A stretch of 32,178 nt of DNA from a virus, in IMG/VR virus record IMGVR_UViG_3300031857_000835, positions 1 to 32,178 of that record; one strand, written 5' to 3'. Of this stretch, positions 1 to 5,683 are shown piece after piece. The notes beneath the pieces are model-generated. The model did not search any database. It was given only the letters and a program-made list of their open reading frames with translations, and was not told where the DNA came from. Each line of letters begins with the position of its first letter. Position 1 is the stretch's first letter. Both the position numbers and the translations under genes were made by a program.

Positions 1-199
1 TCTTGCTGCCTTGGTCATACTCGGCGTGGCATCTGTGACACAGCCAAGCATGCATCCCATCGTGCGCCTTCAACCCCTTGCCCTTACCGTGCTCGTAGAG
101 ATTGGAGTGCGCGGCCACGATCGTTCCGTCCTCCAATCCACACCATACACACGCCTGATCCCGGGCTAGGTCAAGCAGCTTCCGGTTCCTGTAAGTCAA
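1..199 (-). CDS. HNH/YbcO-like (DUF1364-type) putative nuclease, 3' end cut off by window
   Basis: An open frame on the minus strand starts at a TTG (197-199) that overlaps the TGA of the primase gene by TTGA and runs off the left edge, so only about 66 residues are visible. They contain a CxxC knuckle (ACVWCG), then AAHSN, a lysine/glycine stretch (HGKGKGLKAHD) and a second CxxC-H pair (LCHRCHAEYDQG). This order of two metal-binding knuckles around a His/Asn motif resembles the phage YbcO/DUF1364 family, small putative HNH-type endonucleases found in recombination regions. The TTG start is forced because no ATG or GTG lies upstream in this frame near the boundary. Coupling to the primase suggests a replication or recombination role. 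The family match is from memory; the missing C-terminus limits certainty. Confidence 0.6.
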   Translation of the reverse strand, partial: MTYRNRKLLDLARDQACVWCGLEDGTIVAAHSNLYEHGKGKGLKAHDGMHAWLCHRCHAEYDQGSK

Positions 200-1893
200 C
201 GCAAGAACCCTGACCCTTGCCCAGCAGGGATGGTGAAGCGCCCTGATGTCTTGTCCCACTCAAGGAAAGTGTTCCCCAACTGACCCAACCACCTCGAGCG
301 GATCTTCTGCACATGCACCTCAGAGTACGCATGAGGATCTGCCTTGTCCCGATGAATGGCGATGATGTTGTCAGCCTTGTTGAAGAAGTGAGCCGACCCC
401 GCTACGTCATAGCCAGTAGGTACCGGGTACTTCCCATCGTTCCCCTTCTGCAACTTGGTTGGGTGCGCCACCAGCCAGATGTGTATCCCCATGTGACGGG
501 CGAACCCTCGCAGCTGCGCCAAGAATTCTGATACGTACTCTGTCTCAGAGATGCCGTCCTTCCTGCCGGTGTGTGCGATCTCGTTGTAAGGATCGATGAT
601 CAATCCCTTCATCCCGTATCGCTTCACCAGCAGCTTGCTCTTCGCCAGCAGAGAATCCAGTGTGCGATCCTCAGGCATGATGAACTTGAAGAACACGCCA
701 ACCCATTCCTTCGCCTCCTCGAACTCTTCCTTGTTCATCTTGTGCAACCGCTTGCCAGCGTACTTCTCCATCAGCTTGGCTGCGTGGTAGGTGATCGGTT
801 GATTCTCAGGTGAGCAAACGCCAATGACCCAGTTGTGATTGCGCGTCATGTTCATAGCCAGCGCATCGAGCCACTCGGATTTACCCATCCCGGGAACACC
901 AGTCACCAACGTCCACTGCCCTTCCATCGGACGGTAGAAGTCATCAACGTTCGACCACCCAGTTGTCAGGCCGGGAGGCAACCCTTCGGTATAGATCTGG
1001 TCAAGGTCAGCACTGAATGCATCCAGCTCGAAGATCCCATCAACAGGAAACGGTACTGCATTCTTTATGCAATCAGATAGCGCCTCCCTTCCCAACTTGA
1101 TGAGTACGTCATTGGCGTCCTTGCAATCTTCCGGCCACTGAACCCGGTAGCACCTTTCTTTTCCAAGGCGACGCGCAAGTTCCTCCTCGAGTTTCCGCCC
1201 GGGTACATCGTTATCAACCGCCAGAATGAACTTCTCGACGGACTCGATACTCGGATCTTCGACATCGAGGTACGAGAATTTCTTTTCGAAGTTCGTCGCA
1301 TTGCCGGTGGGTGCGCCGTCCGGTACTGAGATAGCATGGCGGAAGCCAGCAACTTCCAGCGCCAATGCATCAAACTCACCTTCTGTGATAATCGTAGCCT
1401 TTGGATCGATGTCGTCATATTTGTACCAAGTCTTTTCTGCACCACTCTCTTGAGTGAAGTACTTGTTCCTGTCCCTGTATTTCACGTTGACGATCTCTCC
1501 GTTCTTCACGAACGGGAAAGCAATGCAAGGTACCTCCTCTTCACGCTGAGGCATGTACTTGTTTGTCATCGTGAGCTGATTGCGAGCCGCCACCTCTGGA
1601 GTGATGCCTCTCTCCTCAAGGTATTTCATGCCAGCCTCAGTGAGGAGCTGCGCCTTGAACTCTGGCTTGCGATAGTTCTTTGTGCCCGTAACGTAGGGCT
1701 TCATGTAGTTCCCTTTCCCTATTGACCCTGACCAACCACAGTGCCAGCAGTTGTACATTCCCCTGTCTATGTTTACATTGAGACAGGGATACGATTTCTT
1801 CTTTCTAGTGGGTGAACACTGAGGACATGTGGTTTTGATTTCGCCGTGGCTGTGACCACGCGTATCAATCCCAAGATCAGACCAGTTCTTCAC
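196..1893 (-). CDS. T7 gp4-like DNA primase/helicase
   Basis: Bifunctional replication protein that synthesises RNA primers and unwinds DNA at the fork. An N-terminal zinc-binding domain has two CxxC pairs (TCPQC near residue 23 and NCWHCGW near residue 49). A TOPRIM core carries IITEGEFDALALE (catalytic Glu near residue 171). A RecA-like hexameric helicase domain has Walker A GVPGMGKSEW (near residue 332), an LIIDPYNE Walker B-like strand and a VAHPTK motif. The length, about 565 residues, matches T7 gp4 (566). I choose the GTG at 1891-1893 because AAGGGA lies six bases upstream; the frame also opens at a TTG (1906-1908), which has no ribosome-binding site. The gene is driven by the minus promoter at 2135-2163 and is followed by the HNH-like gene with a 4-base overlap. 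Confidence 0.93.
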   Translation of the reverse strand: MKNWSDLGIDTRGHSHGEIKTTCPQCSPTRKKKSYPCLNVNIDRGMYNCWHCGWSGSIGKGNYMKPYVTGTKNYRKPEFKAQLLTEAGMKYLEERGITPEVAARNQLTMTNKYMPQREEEVPCIAFPFVKNGEIVNVKYRDRNKYFTQESGAEKTWYKYDDIDPKATIITEGEFDALALEVAGFRHAISVPDGAPTGNATNFEKKFSYLDVEDPSIESVEKFILAVDNDVPGRKLEEELARRLGKERCYRVQWPEDCKDANDVLIKLGREALSDCIKNAVPFPVDGIFELDAFSADLDQIYTEGLPPGLTTGWSNVDDFYRPMEGQWTLVTGVPGMGKSEWLDALAMNMTRNHNWVIGVCSPENQPITYHAAKLMEKYAGKRLHKMNKEEFEEAKEWVGVFFKFIMPEDRTLDSLLAKSKLLVKRYGMKGLIIDPYNEIAHTGRKDGISETEYVSEFLAQLRGFARHMGIHIWLVAHPTKLQKGNDGKYPVPTGYDVAGSAHFFNKADNIIAIHRDKADPHAYSEVHVQKIRSRWLGQLGNTFLEWDKTSGRFTIPAGQGSGFLR

Positions 1894-2128
1894 AACGCTT
1901 CCCTTCAATCGTTTTGTTTTTTTCTTTGACTGTCATCCCCGAAAGGAATAGAACCTCACCCGTGTTAAACACGGATGCACGTTTTCAACGTGGGCGCTCT
2001 CGTTTATCTCGCTCTACTTGGACAGCACGTTCCTGTAAGGGCCTATCCAATACTGCAGCTTTGTTTATCCGGGTCTGTCGCACCTACATTCCCGAGGGGT
2101 GGGTTATGCCCCCGATCAATCTCTTGAT
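1894..2128 (-). promoter_or_regulatory. Structured 5' leader of the primase mRNA
   Basis: About 235 bases separate the predicted start of the leftward transcript (near 2128) from the primase start. They contain two adjacent hairpins of the same geometry, each with a 6-bp stem and a 3-base loop: 1960-1974 (CCGTGT/ACACGG) and 1978-1992 (CACGTT/AACGTG), three bases apart. A further hairpin lies at 2115-2128 (ATCAA/TTGAT). A 19-codon reading frame (1877-1936, minus; MTVKEKNKTIEGKRCEELV) overlaps the primase start in another frame and could be a leader peptide. No T-run follows the hairpins, so they do not look like terminators. The regulatory role is inference. Confidence 0.45.
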
Positions 2129-2134
2129 GGGCGC

Positions 2135-2163
2135 AGTATAAGCGGGGCTGATATGTATGTCAA
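2135..2163 (-). promoter_or_regulatory. Sigma70-type promoter reading left into the primase gene
   Basis: On the minus strand the -35 box is TTGACA (2158-2163), the spacer is 17 bases and the -10 box is TATACT (2135-2140). The -35 is a perfect consensus, the -10 matches 5 of 6, and the spacing is ideal. Transcription would start near 2128 and run through the primase and the HNH-like gene. Confidence 0.8.
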
Positions 2164-2173
2164 CAACTGAATT

Positions 2174-2208
2174 GTATTGACAAGCCGATCGGCAGTGCTG
2201 TCCAATAC
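2174..2208 (+). promoter_or_regulatory. Imperfect dyad with an internal perfect palindrome; candidate operator and weak rightward promoter
   Basis: The arms GTATTGACA (2174-2182) and TGTCCAATAC (2199-2208) are inverted copies apart from one base. Between them lies the perfect 10-bp palindrome GCCGATCGGC (2184-2193). The left arm contains a consensus -35 (TTGACA, 2177-2182), with a poor -10 (TCCAAT, 2201-2206) 18 bases away. The dyad sits between the two strong divergent promoters, as an operator for a phage repressor would. No repressor gene is evident in the window. Function is inferred from position and symmetry only. Confidence 0.4.
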
Positions 2209-2240
2209 CCTTATCATTAGTGCAACTAGAGGGCATTGAT

Positions 2241-2403
2241 ATGCCAAGCAGGGATTTGACTCAAGAAGAGATTCATCATCATCGAGGATGAGATAACGCT
2301 CAGCTCTGGGCGCGGCAAGAAGCAGAAGCTAAGCAAGGATGCGTTCCAACTACTACGTGTCATTGGTCGTGTAGTGTCTGTCTTCTTACCAGTAACGAAG
2401 TGA
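2241..2403 (+). other. Possible small gene split between two frames
   Basis: An ATG at 2241 preceded by AGAGGG (2228-2233) opens MPSRDLTQEEIHHHRG and stops at 2291. From 2260 the +1 frame is open to a TGA at 2401-2403 and reads in part EITLSSGRGKKQKLSKDAF, then LLRVIGRVVSVFLPVTK. It has protein-like composition but no start codon of its own. Joining the frames near 2271 would give one protein of about 54 residues. This could be a sequencing error, a decayed gene or a real frameshift. I do not recognise the product. Confidence 0.25.
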
Positions 2404-2429
2404 TAACATATTTTTTTATCGATAGGGTA

Positions 2430-2457
2430 TTGACAAAGCAAATGAATGCTCTATACT
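2430..2457 (+). promoter_or_regulatory. Sigma70-type promoter reading right into the recombination genes
   Basis: The -35 TTGACA (2430-2435) and -10 TATACT (2452-2457) are separated by 16 bases. Transcription would begin near 2464, about 25 bases before the ATG at 2489. A strong Shine-Dalgarno, AAGGAGG (2478-2484), lies just upstream of that ATG. It uses the same -35 and -10 hexamers as the leftward promoter, so both probably answer to the host housekeeping sigma factor. Confidence 0.8.
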
Positions 2458-2488
2458 TGCGCCCACAAACAAACAAAAAGGAGGGTGT

Positions 2489-3124
2489 ATGGATGGGCAA
2501 TCTAGTCCCCATGTCTTAGCAGGTATCAAGCATGTGATGCAGGCATTCGCTGATAAGGGAATCGCCAAGGCACACAAGAACGAATCCCAAGGCTTCAAGT
2601 TCCGTGGCATCGATGACGTCATGAACCGGATGGCTCAGCATCTGGTCGAGGCGGGTCTTGTCATTGTCCCAAGTATTAGGAGTCGTGAAGTTCATGAGCG
2701 TGTTAATAGTCGGGGCAACCCCCTGTTCTATGTGACCGTGCAAGTGGACTTCACTGTGTACTCAGCAGTCGATGGCAGCAGCGTGGTTTGTTCCGTGCCG
2801 GGTGAGGCGATGGACTCGGGCGACAAGGCAACCAACAAGGCGCTGTCGATCGCATACAAGTACATGGCGTTCCAGCTCTTCGCCATTCCGATTGATGAGG
2901 ATCCTGATCGCCACACCCATGTGGTTGGCAAGGAACCCGCCAAGACTCTGACGGATAGCGACATCGAGATCATCCGCAAGCTGATGGCTAGTACGGATGT
3001 GACGGAGCAGAAGCTTCTCGAGATCTACAAGGTAGGCGATCTGGAGCAGATACCAATTGGCAAGATGGCAGAGATCACATCGAATTTACAGAAGCGAATC
3101 AAACAAGCAGAGGAGAAGGAATGA
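2489..3124 (+). CDS. erf: ERF-family single-strand annealing recombinase
   Basis: Cytoplasmic recombination protein expected to bind single-stranded DNA and anneal complementary strands. The ERF signature is clear: GFKFRGIDDVMNRMAQHL near residues 35-52, and GEAMDSGDKATNKALSIAYK followed by YMAFQLFAIP near residues 107-136. The C-terminal third is charged and less conserved, as is usual. Length (211 residues) is normal for the family. The ATG at 2489 has a near-perfect ribosome-binding site, and the gene is first after the rightward promoter. Its stop overlaps the start of the next gene (ATGA), indicating translational coupling. With the Cas4-like nuclease at 4648 it probably forms the phage recombination module. 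Confidence 0.92.
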   Translation: MDGQSSPHVLAGIKHVMQAFADKGIAKAHKNESQGFKFRGIDDVMNRMAQHLVEAGLVIVPSIRSREVHERVNSRGNPLFYVTVQVDFTVYSAVDGSSVVCSVPGEAMDSGDKATNKALSIAYKYMAFQLFAIPIDEDPDRHTHVVGKEPAKTLTDSDIEIIRKLMASTDVTEQKLLEIYKVGDLEQIPIGKMAEITSNLQKRIKQAEEKE

Positions 3125-3384
3125 GTAAGCAATACAACAACATCTCGGTATTCAAAGCAAAGGCAAGCCAGAACGCGAAGGCTCCGCAGTTCAACGTAGT
3201 CATCGAGATGGCTGATGGAACCAAGTGGCGCGGCGGTCTGTGGGAGGCAACATCCAAGGCTGGCACCAAGTACCTGCGTGGCTCACTCGATGAGGACACA
3301 GGTCAAGGTGGTGGCGGTCAGGTCAGAGCAGCGCCTAAGAACGACGATCCATTTGCTGGTGGTGGTGACTTAGTAGATTGGTGA
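3121..3384 (+). CDS. Small protein coupled to ERF; possible ssDNA-binding accessory
   Basis: An 87-residue protein whose ATG overlaps the ERF stop by 4 bases. The first 55 residues look like a small beta domain (FNVVIEMADGTKWRGGLWE, then KAGTKYLRGSL). A glycine-rich linker and an acidic end follow (KNDDPFAGGGDLVDW). The layout of a compact beta domain, a flexible Gly-rich linker and a DDPF-like acidic tail recalls single-stranded DNA-binding proteins, and the fold also recalls the DUF736 type. Neither assignment is proven by eye. Its place directly behind ERF supports a role with ssDNA. Confidence 0.7.
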   Translation: MSKQYNNISVFKAKASQNAKAPQFNVVIEMADGTKWRGGLWEATSKAGTKYLRGSLDEDTGQGGGGQVRAAPKNDDPFAGGGDLVDW

Positions 3385-3542
3385 TCGACGCGCCCCGGGT
3401 TCATACGTATTGCAGATGCGCCCACCGACCGGGGGCCAACGCAAAGGGTGGGGAAACTTCCTTTCGACTCGGGGAACCGGGTGGTTACAGCCCATAACGT
3501 CAGGGTAATCTGCATCGGCGTGACAACTGGAGAGACAGTGAT

Positions 3543-3629
3543 GGAGAGGACGCCTCGTAGGAAGGGCACCGGACTGTAACTCCGTGGTCGGCTAGTTCCG
3601 TGAAGGTTCGAATCCTTCCCTCTCCACCA
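3543..3629 (+). tRNA. tRNA-Tyr (GTA anticodon) or tRNA-Tyr-like domain
   Basis: The acceptor stem GGAGAGG (3543-3549) pairs with CCTCTCC (3619-3625), followed by A and an encoded CCA. The T arm GAAGG/TTCGAAT/CCTTC (3602-3618) is canonical and identical to the E. coli tRNA-Tyr T arm as I recall it. The anticodon loop CTGTAAC (3574-3580) gives GTA, tyrosine. A 16-base variable region with a short CGG/CCG stem makes it class II, as bacterial tRNA-Tyr should be. The D stem GCCT/GGGC (3552-3555/3564-3567) closes with a T-G pair. Oddities: position 8 is A where U is nearly universal, and pair 27-43 is a C-T mismatch. It may therefore be a weak tRNA or a structural tRNA mimic inside the larger RNA. 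Confidence 0.75.
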
Positions 3630-3716
3630 AGACGCATGAGGATTGACCATTCAAAAGATGGGCGTCGGGCAGGACAGATAAACCTGTACCCACTTGCAGT
3701 CCTCAGTCGTGTTGGT
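3627..3716 (+). repeat. Long-range helix unit A (first copy of duplicated stem)
   Basis: The left arm CCAAGACGCATGAGGATT (3627-3644) starts in the CCA end of the tRNA. The right arm AGTCCTCAGTCGTGTTGG (3698-3715) pairs with it as 8 bp, a CA/GT internal loop, then 8 bp with one G-G mismatch. The interior holds an alternative GACGC/GCGTC stem (3631-3635/3662-3666) with CCAT/ATGG, and an ACAG/CTGT hairpin (3674-3687). Both arms recur in unit B. Confidence 0.7.
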
Positions 3717-3839
3717 GACGACCATCATACCGGGCCGTGTGGGAAAACGGGGCATCACCAGATCTCAACTTGGGAGATCGGCGGCGAAACCAAGAGGCAG
3801 CGCGGAAAGACGCGCCGTGTTCCTGACTGATCATCAGGG

Positions 3840-3981
3840 CCAACACGCATGAGGATTTGGGCAGGATGAAGCCGGTCAGTGGAAAGCTCTAACGTCACTT
3901 GCTGCAGCAACACGCTATCTGTCTTTAATCCCGGTGCTCTGTACGGATCGCAACCGTAACCGAGTCCTCAGTCGTGTTGGT
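3840..3981 (+). repeat. Long-range helix unit B (second copy of duplicated stem)
   Basis: The left arm CCAACACGCATGAGGATT (3840-3857) differs from unit A by one base, and that change restores a perfect CCAACACG/CGTGTTGG outer stem. The right arm repeats 19 identical bases of unit A (3963-3981 against 3698-3716). The interior is unrelated to that of unit A and includes a TTGCTGCAGCAA palindrome (3899-3910) and hairpin TACGG/CCGTA (3942-3958). Confidence 0.7.
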
Positions 3982-4147
3982 TTCAACGAGGGAAAGCAAG
4001 CGGCGGGGAGCTTTGGTCGGTTCATCCCAAATGCTTGTGAGTACCTCACCCGTTTATGGGCAAAAGCGGATGCTGTGAAATGGGTAGCCGGGAACAATCA
4101 CTACCGGCCACAGACGCAGCGAGTAGCCCACCTTATTAGGAGGATGT

Positions 4148-4651
4148 GTGGATCAGTACATAGGCACCAAGATCATCAAGGCAAAGCCAATGAACCGTCT
4201 GGAGTACAACCAGCTGCGCGGCTGGGAAGTTCCGGCAGACGAAGACCCGAATGATGAGGGCTACCTCGTAGAGTACACGGATGGTGGTAAAGCTAACCAT
4301 CGCGACTTTGGGGGCTATATCAGCTGGTCTCCAAAAGATGTGTTCGAGCGAGCGTATCAACCGACAGCGGGTATGGATTTCGGGATGGCGATTTGCGCAT
4401 TGAAGCAGGGCGCCAAGGTTACCCGCTCTGGTTGGAATGGCAGGGGCATGTGGCTAATCCTCGTGAGCGGCCAACCAGAAGTAAATACGTTCCCCAACAG
4501 CGCGTACTACAACGCTGGCGTTAAGCAGTGCGAGATTCTCCCCCACATTGATATGTGGACTGTGAATGCACAAGGTCGTCGCGCAATGCTTCCGGGCTGG
4601 TTGGCAAGCCAGTCGGACATGCTGGCTGAGGACTGGATGATCGTCGAATGA
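4148..4651 (+). CDS. Tad2-like (DUF2829) anti-Thoeris protein with an extra N-terminal domain
   Basis: Residues 76-167 match the DUF2829/Tad2 pattern: MDFGMAICALKQGAKVTRSG, WNGRGMWLILV, HIDMWTVNAQGRRAMLPGWL and SQSDMLAEDWMIVE. Characterised Tad2 proteins form oligomers that sequester the cyclic ADP-ribose-type signal of the Thoeris defence system. Residues 4-70 form a separate domain (YIGTKIIKAKPMNRLEYNQL, GYLVEYTDGG, GGYISWSPKDVFERAY) often seen joined to DUF2829 in phages; its function is unknown to me. The start is GTG at 4148 with GGAGG at 4139-4143. A start at Met15 would cut into the conserved first domain. The gene directly follows the structured RNA, and its stop overlaps the nuclease start (ATGA). 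Sponge activity here is inferred from family. Confidence 0.85.
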   Translation: MDQYIGTKIIKAKPMNRLEYNQLRGWEVPADEDPNDEGYLVEYTDGGKANHRDFGGYISWSPKDVFERAYQPTAGMDFGMAICALKQGAKVTRSGWNGRGMWLILVSGQPEVNTFPNSAYYNAGVKQCEILPHIDMWTVNAQGRRAMLPGWLASQSDMLAEDWMIVE

Positions 4652-5520
4652 ATCTCACCAATATCCATGACCTGCCTCAGGCGCTGGTCGATGCAGTAAG
4701 GAATGATCCTTACACGGGCGGCGGCGACATCTCAGTCACCAAGTTGATCGATTCCCCGCACCGTCGCGTCCTGCTCAAGAAGTATGGCGGCTCGGTTGTG
4801 GAGGATGTCAGTGAGCGCATCTGGTCCCTCCTCGGTCAGGCGGTACACACCATCCTCGAGCGAGCCAACAAGTCTGATGTTGTCGAAGAACGTCTCTACG
4901 CTGACGTAGATGGCTGGTCTTTGTCCGGTCAGTTCGATCGCATGGACTTGCGTAACGAGACATTAGATGACTACAAATGCACCAGTGTGTTTAAGGTCAT
5001 GATGTCTGACATGAAGGAATGGGAACGGCAACTCAATGTGCTGCGTTGGTTGGCAATCCAGAACGGTTACAAGGTAGACAAGCTGCGCATCATTGCGATC
5101 CTTAGAGACTGGCGCAAGTCTGATGCAAAGCGTAAGCAAGACTACCCACAAAAGCCGGTGGTCACCATTGATATCCCGGTGTGGCCGCTTGACGAAACAT
5201 ATCAGTACATTAGAGATCGTATTAGCTTACATCAACAGGCAGAAGCAGGTGGCACACATATTGTCTGTAGTGATGAGGAGCGCTGGTATGCAGGTACCAC
5301 ATACGCACTGATGAAGCCGGGTGGTAAGCGAGCAATCAAAGTATTCGAAAGGAAAGAAGATGCTGAATCCGCACTCACTGACAGCACAGTTATTGAAGAG
5401 AGGCGCGGAGGATACCGAAGGTGCGAAGAGTACTGTGAAGTCTCTGAGTTCTGCGACCAGTATCGATCTGAGCGGGAAGACGCTGCGACTTCCTTCTGGG
5501 AAGTTGGTGACGGTAGTTGA
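4648..5520 (+). CDS. PD-(D/E)XK nuclease of the Cas4/RecB type
   Basis: A 290-residue protein with RecB-family nuclease motifs in order: GQAVHTILE (His67), SGQFD (Asp97), DDYK (Asp108, Lys110) and a Gln motif RQLNVLRW near residue 132. The C-terminal part has several cysteines (IVCSDEERW, RRCEEYCEVSEFCDQ) that could ligate an iron-sulfur cluster, as in Cas4/AddB-type nucleases. It is expected to be a DNA exonuclease producing single strands for the ERF annealing protein. The start overlaps the Tad2-like gene by 4 bases. The last 161 bases are also read in another frame by the next gene. Confidence 0.87.
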   Translation: MNLTNIHDLPQALVDAVRNDPYTGGGDISVTKLIDSPHRRVLLKKYGGSVVEDVSERIWSLLGQAVHTILERANKSDVVEERLYADVDGWSLSGQFDRMDLRNETLDDYKCTSVFKVMMSDMKEWERQLNVLRWLAIQNGYKVDKLRIIAILRDWRKSDAKRKQDYPQKPVVTIDIPVWPLDETYQYIRDRISLHQQAEAGGTHIVCSDEERWYAGTTYALMKPGGKRAIKVFERKEDAESALTDSTVIEERRGGYRRCEEYCEVSEFCDQYRSEREDAATSFWEVGDGS

Positions 5521-5683
5521 GGACACTGGGCGGGGGTCATACAAGTGCATGTACGAACTACCTGAGGTCAACTCATATACGGGCATGACAAAAGAAGAGC
5601 TGCACGAAGCCCGCAAGGTTGAGTTCAGCAAGGTTTTTTTACTGAAGTTTGGCTTGGAGTACGAATGGAACATCAAAAACTAA
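5360..5683 (+). CDS. Unrecognised protein overlapping the nuclease gene by 161 bases
   Basis: The protein of 107 residues begins at the ATG at 5360 (GGAAAG just upstream); the frame also opens at a GTG at 5321. The middle reads like a small beta barrel (KTLRLPSGKLVTVVEDTGRG, then SYKCMYELPEV), followed by a helical end (TKEELHEARKVEFSK). No family is recognised. It shares 161 bases with the end of the nuclease in a different frame, unusually long for this genome, and both frames look protein-like there. It ends 19 bases inside the HTH gene. Confidence 0.65.
   Translation: MLNPHSLTAQLLKRGAEDTEGAKSTVKSLSSATSIDLSGKTLRLPSGKLVTVVEDTGRGSYKCMYELPEVNSYTGMTKEELHEARKVEFSKVFLLKFGLEYEWNIKN

Larger units (their letters stand above)
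3385..4147 (+). ncRNA. Large ornate structured RNA candidate containing a tRNA-like domain (GOLLD/ROOL-like or new class)
   Basis: These 763 bases contain no convincing protein gene but are dense in helices. 5' domain: TGCAGAT (3411-3417) pairs with ATCTGCA (3508-3514) and encloses CCAC/GTGG (3422-3425/3481-3484), CCGG/CCGG (3429-3432/3477-3480) and AAAGG/CCTTT (3443-3447/3460-3464). Then come hairpin ACTG/CAGT (3526-3539), the tRNA-Tyr-like domain (3543-3629), long helix unit A (3627-3716), hairpins at 3735-3750, 3761-3779 (GATCTC/GAGATC), 3800-3815 (GCGCG/CGCGC) and 3822-3838 (CCTGA/TCAGG), and long helix unit B (3840-3981) holding the hairpin 3942-3958. After it come GTGAG/CTCAC (4037-4049) and GCCGG/CCGGC (4087-4108) closed by CTGTG/CACAG. 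Phage-borne giant RNAs such as GOLLD and ROOL are of similar size and lie near tRNAs. That is established knowledge; membership here is inference. There is no T-tract terminator before the next gene, so the RNA is probably cut from the operon transcript or doubles as a leader. Confidence 0.65.

Noticed and set aside
1065-1445. A 126-codon minus-strand frame inside the primase gene
   Set aside because: It is an out-of-frame shadow of the TOPRIM region of the primase, with no ribosome site and biased composition.
2226-2441. A 71-codon minus-strand frame in the divergent region
   Set aside because: It covers the rightward promoter, has no ribosome site and odd composition; the opposite strand has more protein-like sequence.
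3636-3655. ATGAGGATT-like sequence resembling the MS2 coat-protein hairpin
   Set aside because: The pairing of the MS2 stem is not kept, and the sequence is explained by the long helix arm shared with the second copy.
3820-3840. CTGATGA on the minus strand, as in a hammerhead ribozyme core
   Set aside because: The other core element (GAAA after stem II) and a matching stem III with the cleavage site are absent.
3627-3981. Repeats that might suggest a CRISPR array
   Set aside because: Only two copies of each arm, with unequal intervals of 90 and 142 bases, and the arms pair with each other as helices. There is no regular repeat-spacer pattern.
3934-4254. A 106-codon plus-strand frame across the 3' part of the structured RNA
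   Set aside because: No ribosome-binding site, Arg/His-rich composition, overlap of 107 bases with the well-supported Tad2-like gene, and it runs through the duplicated helix arm.
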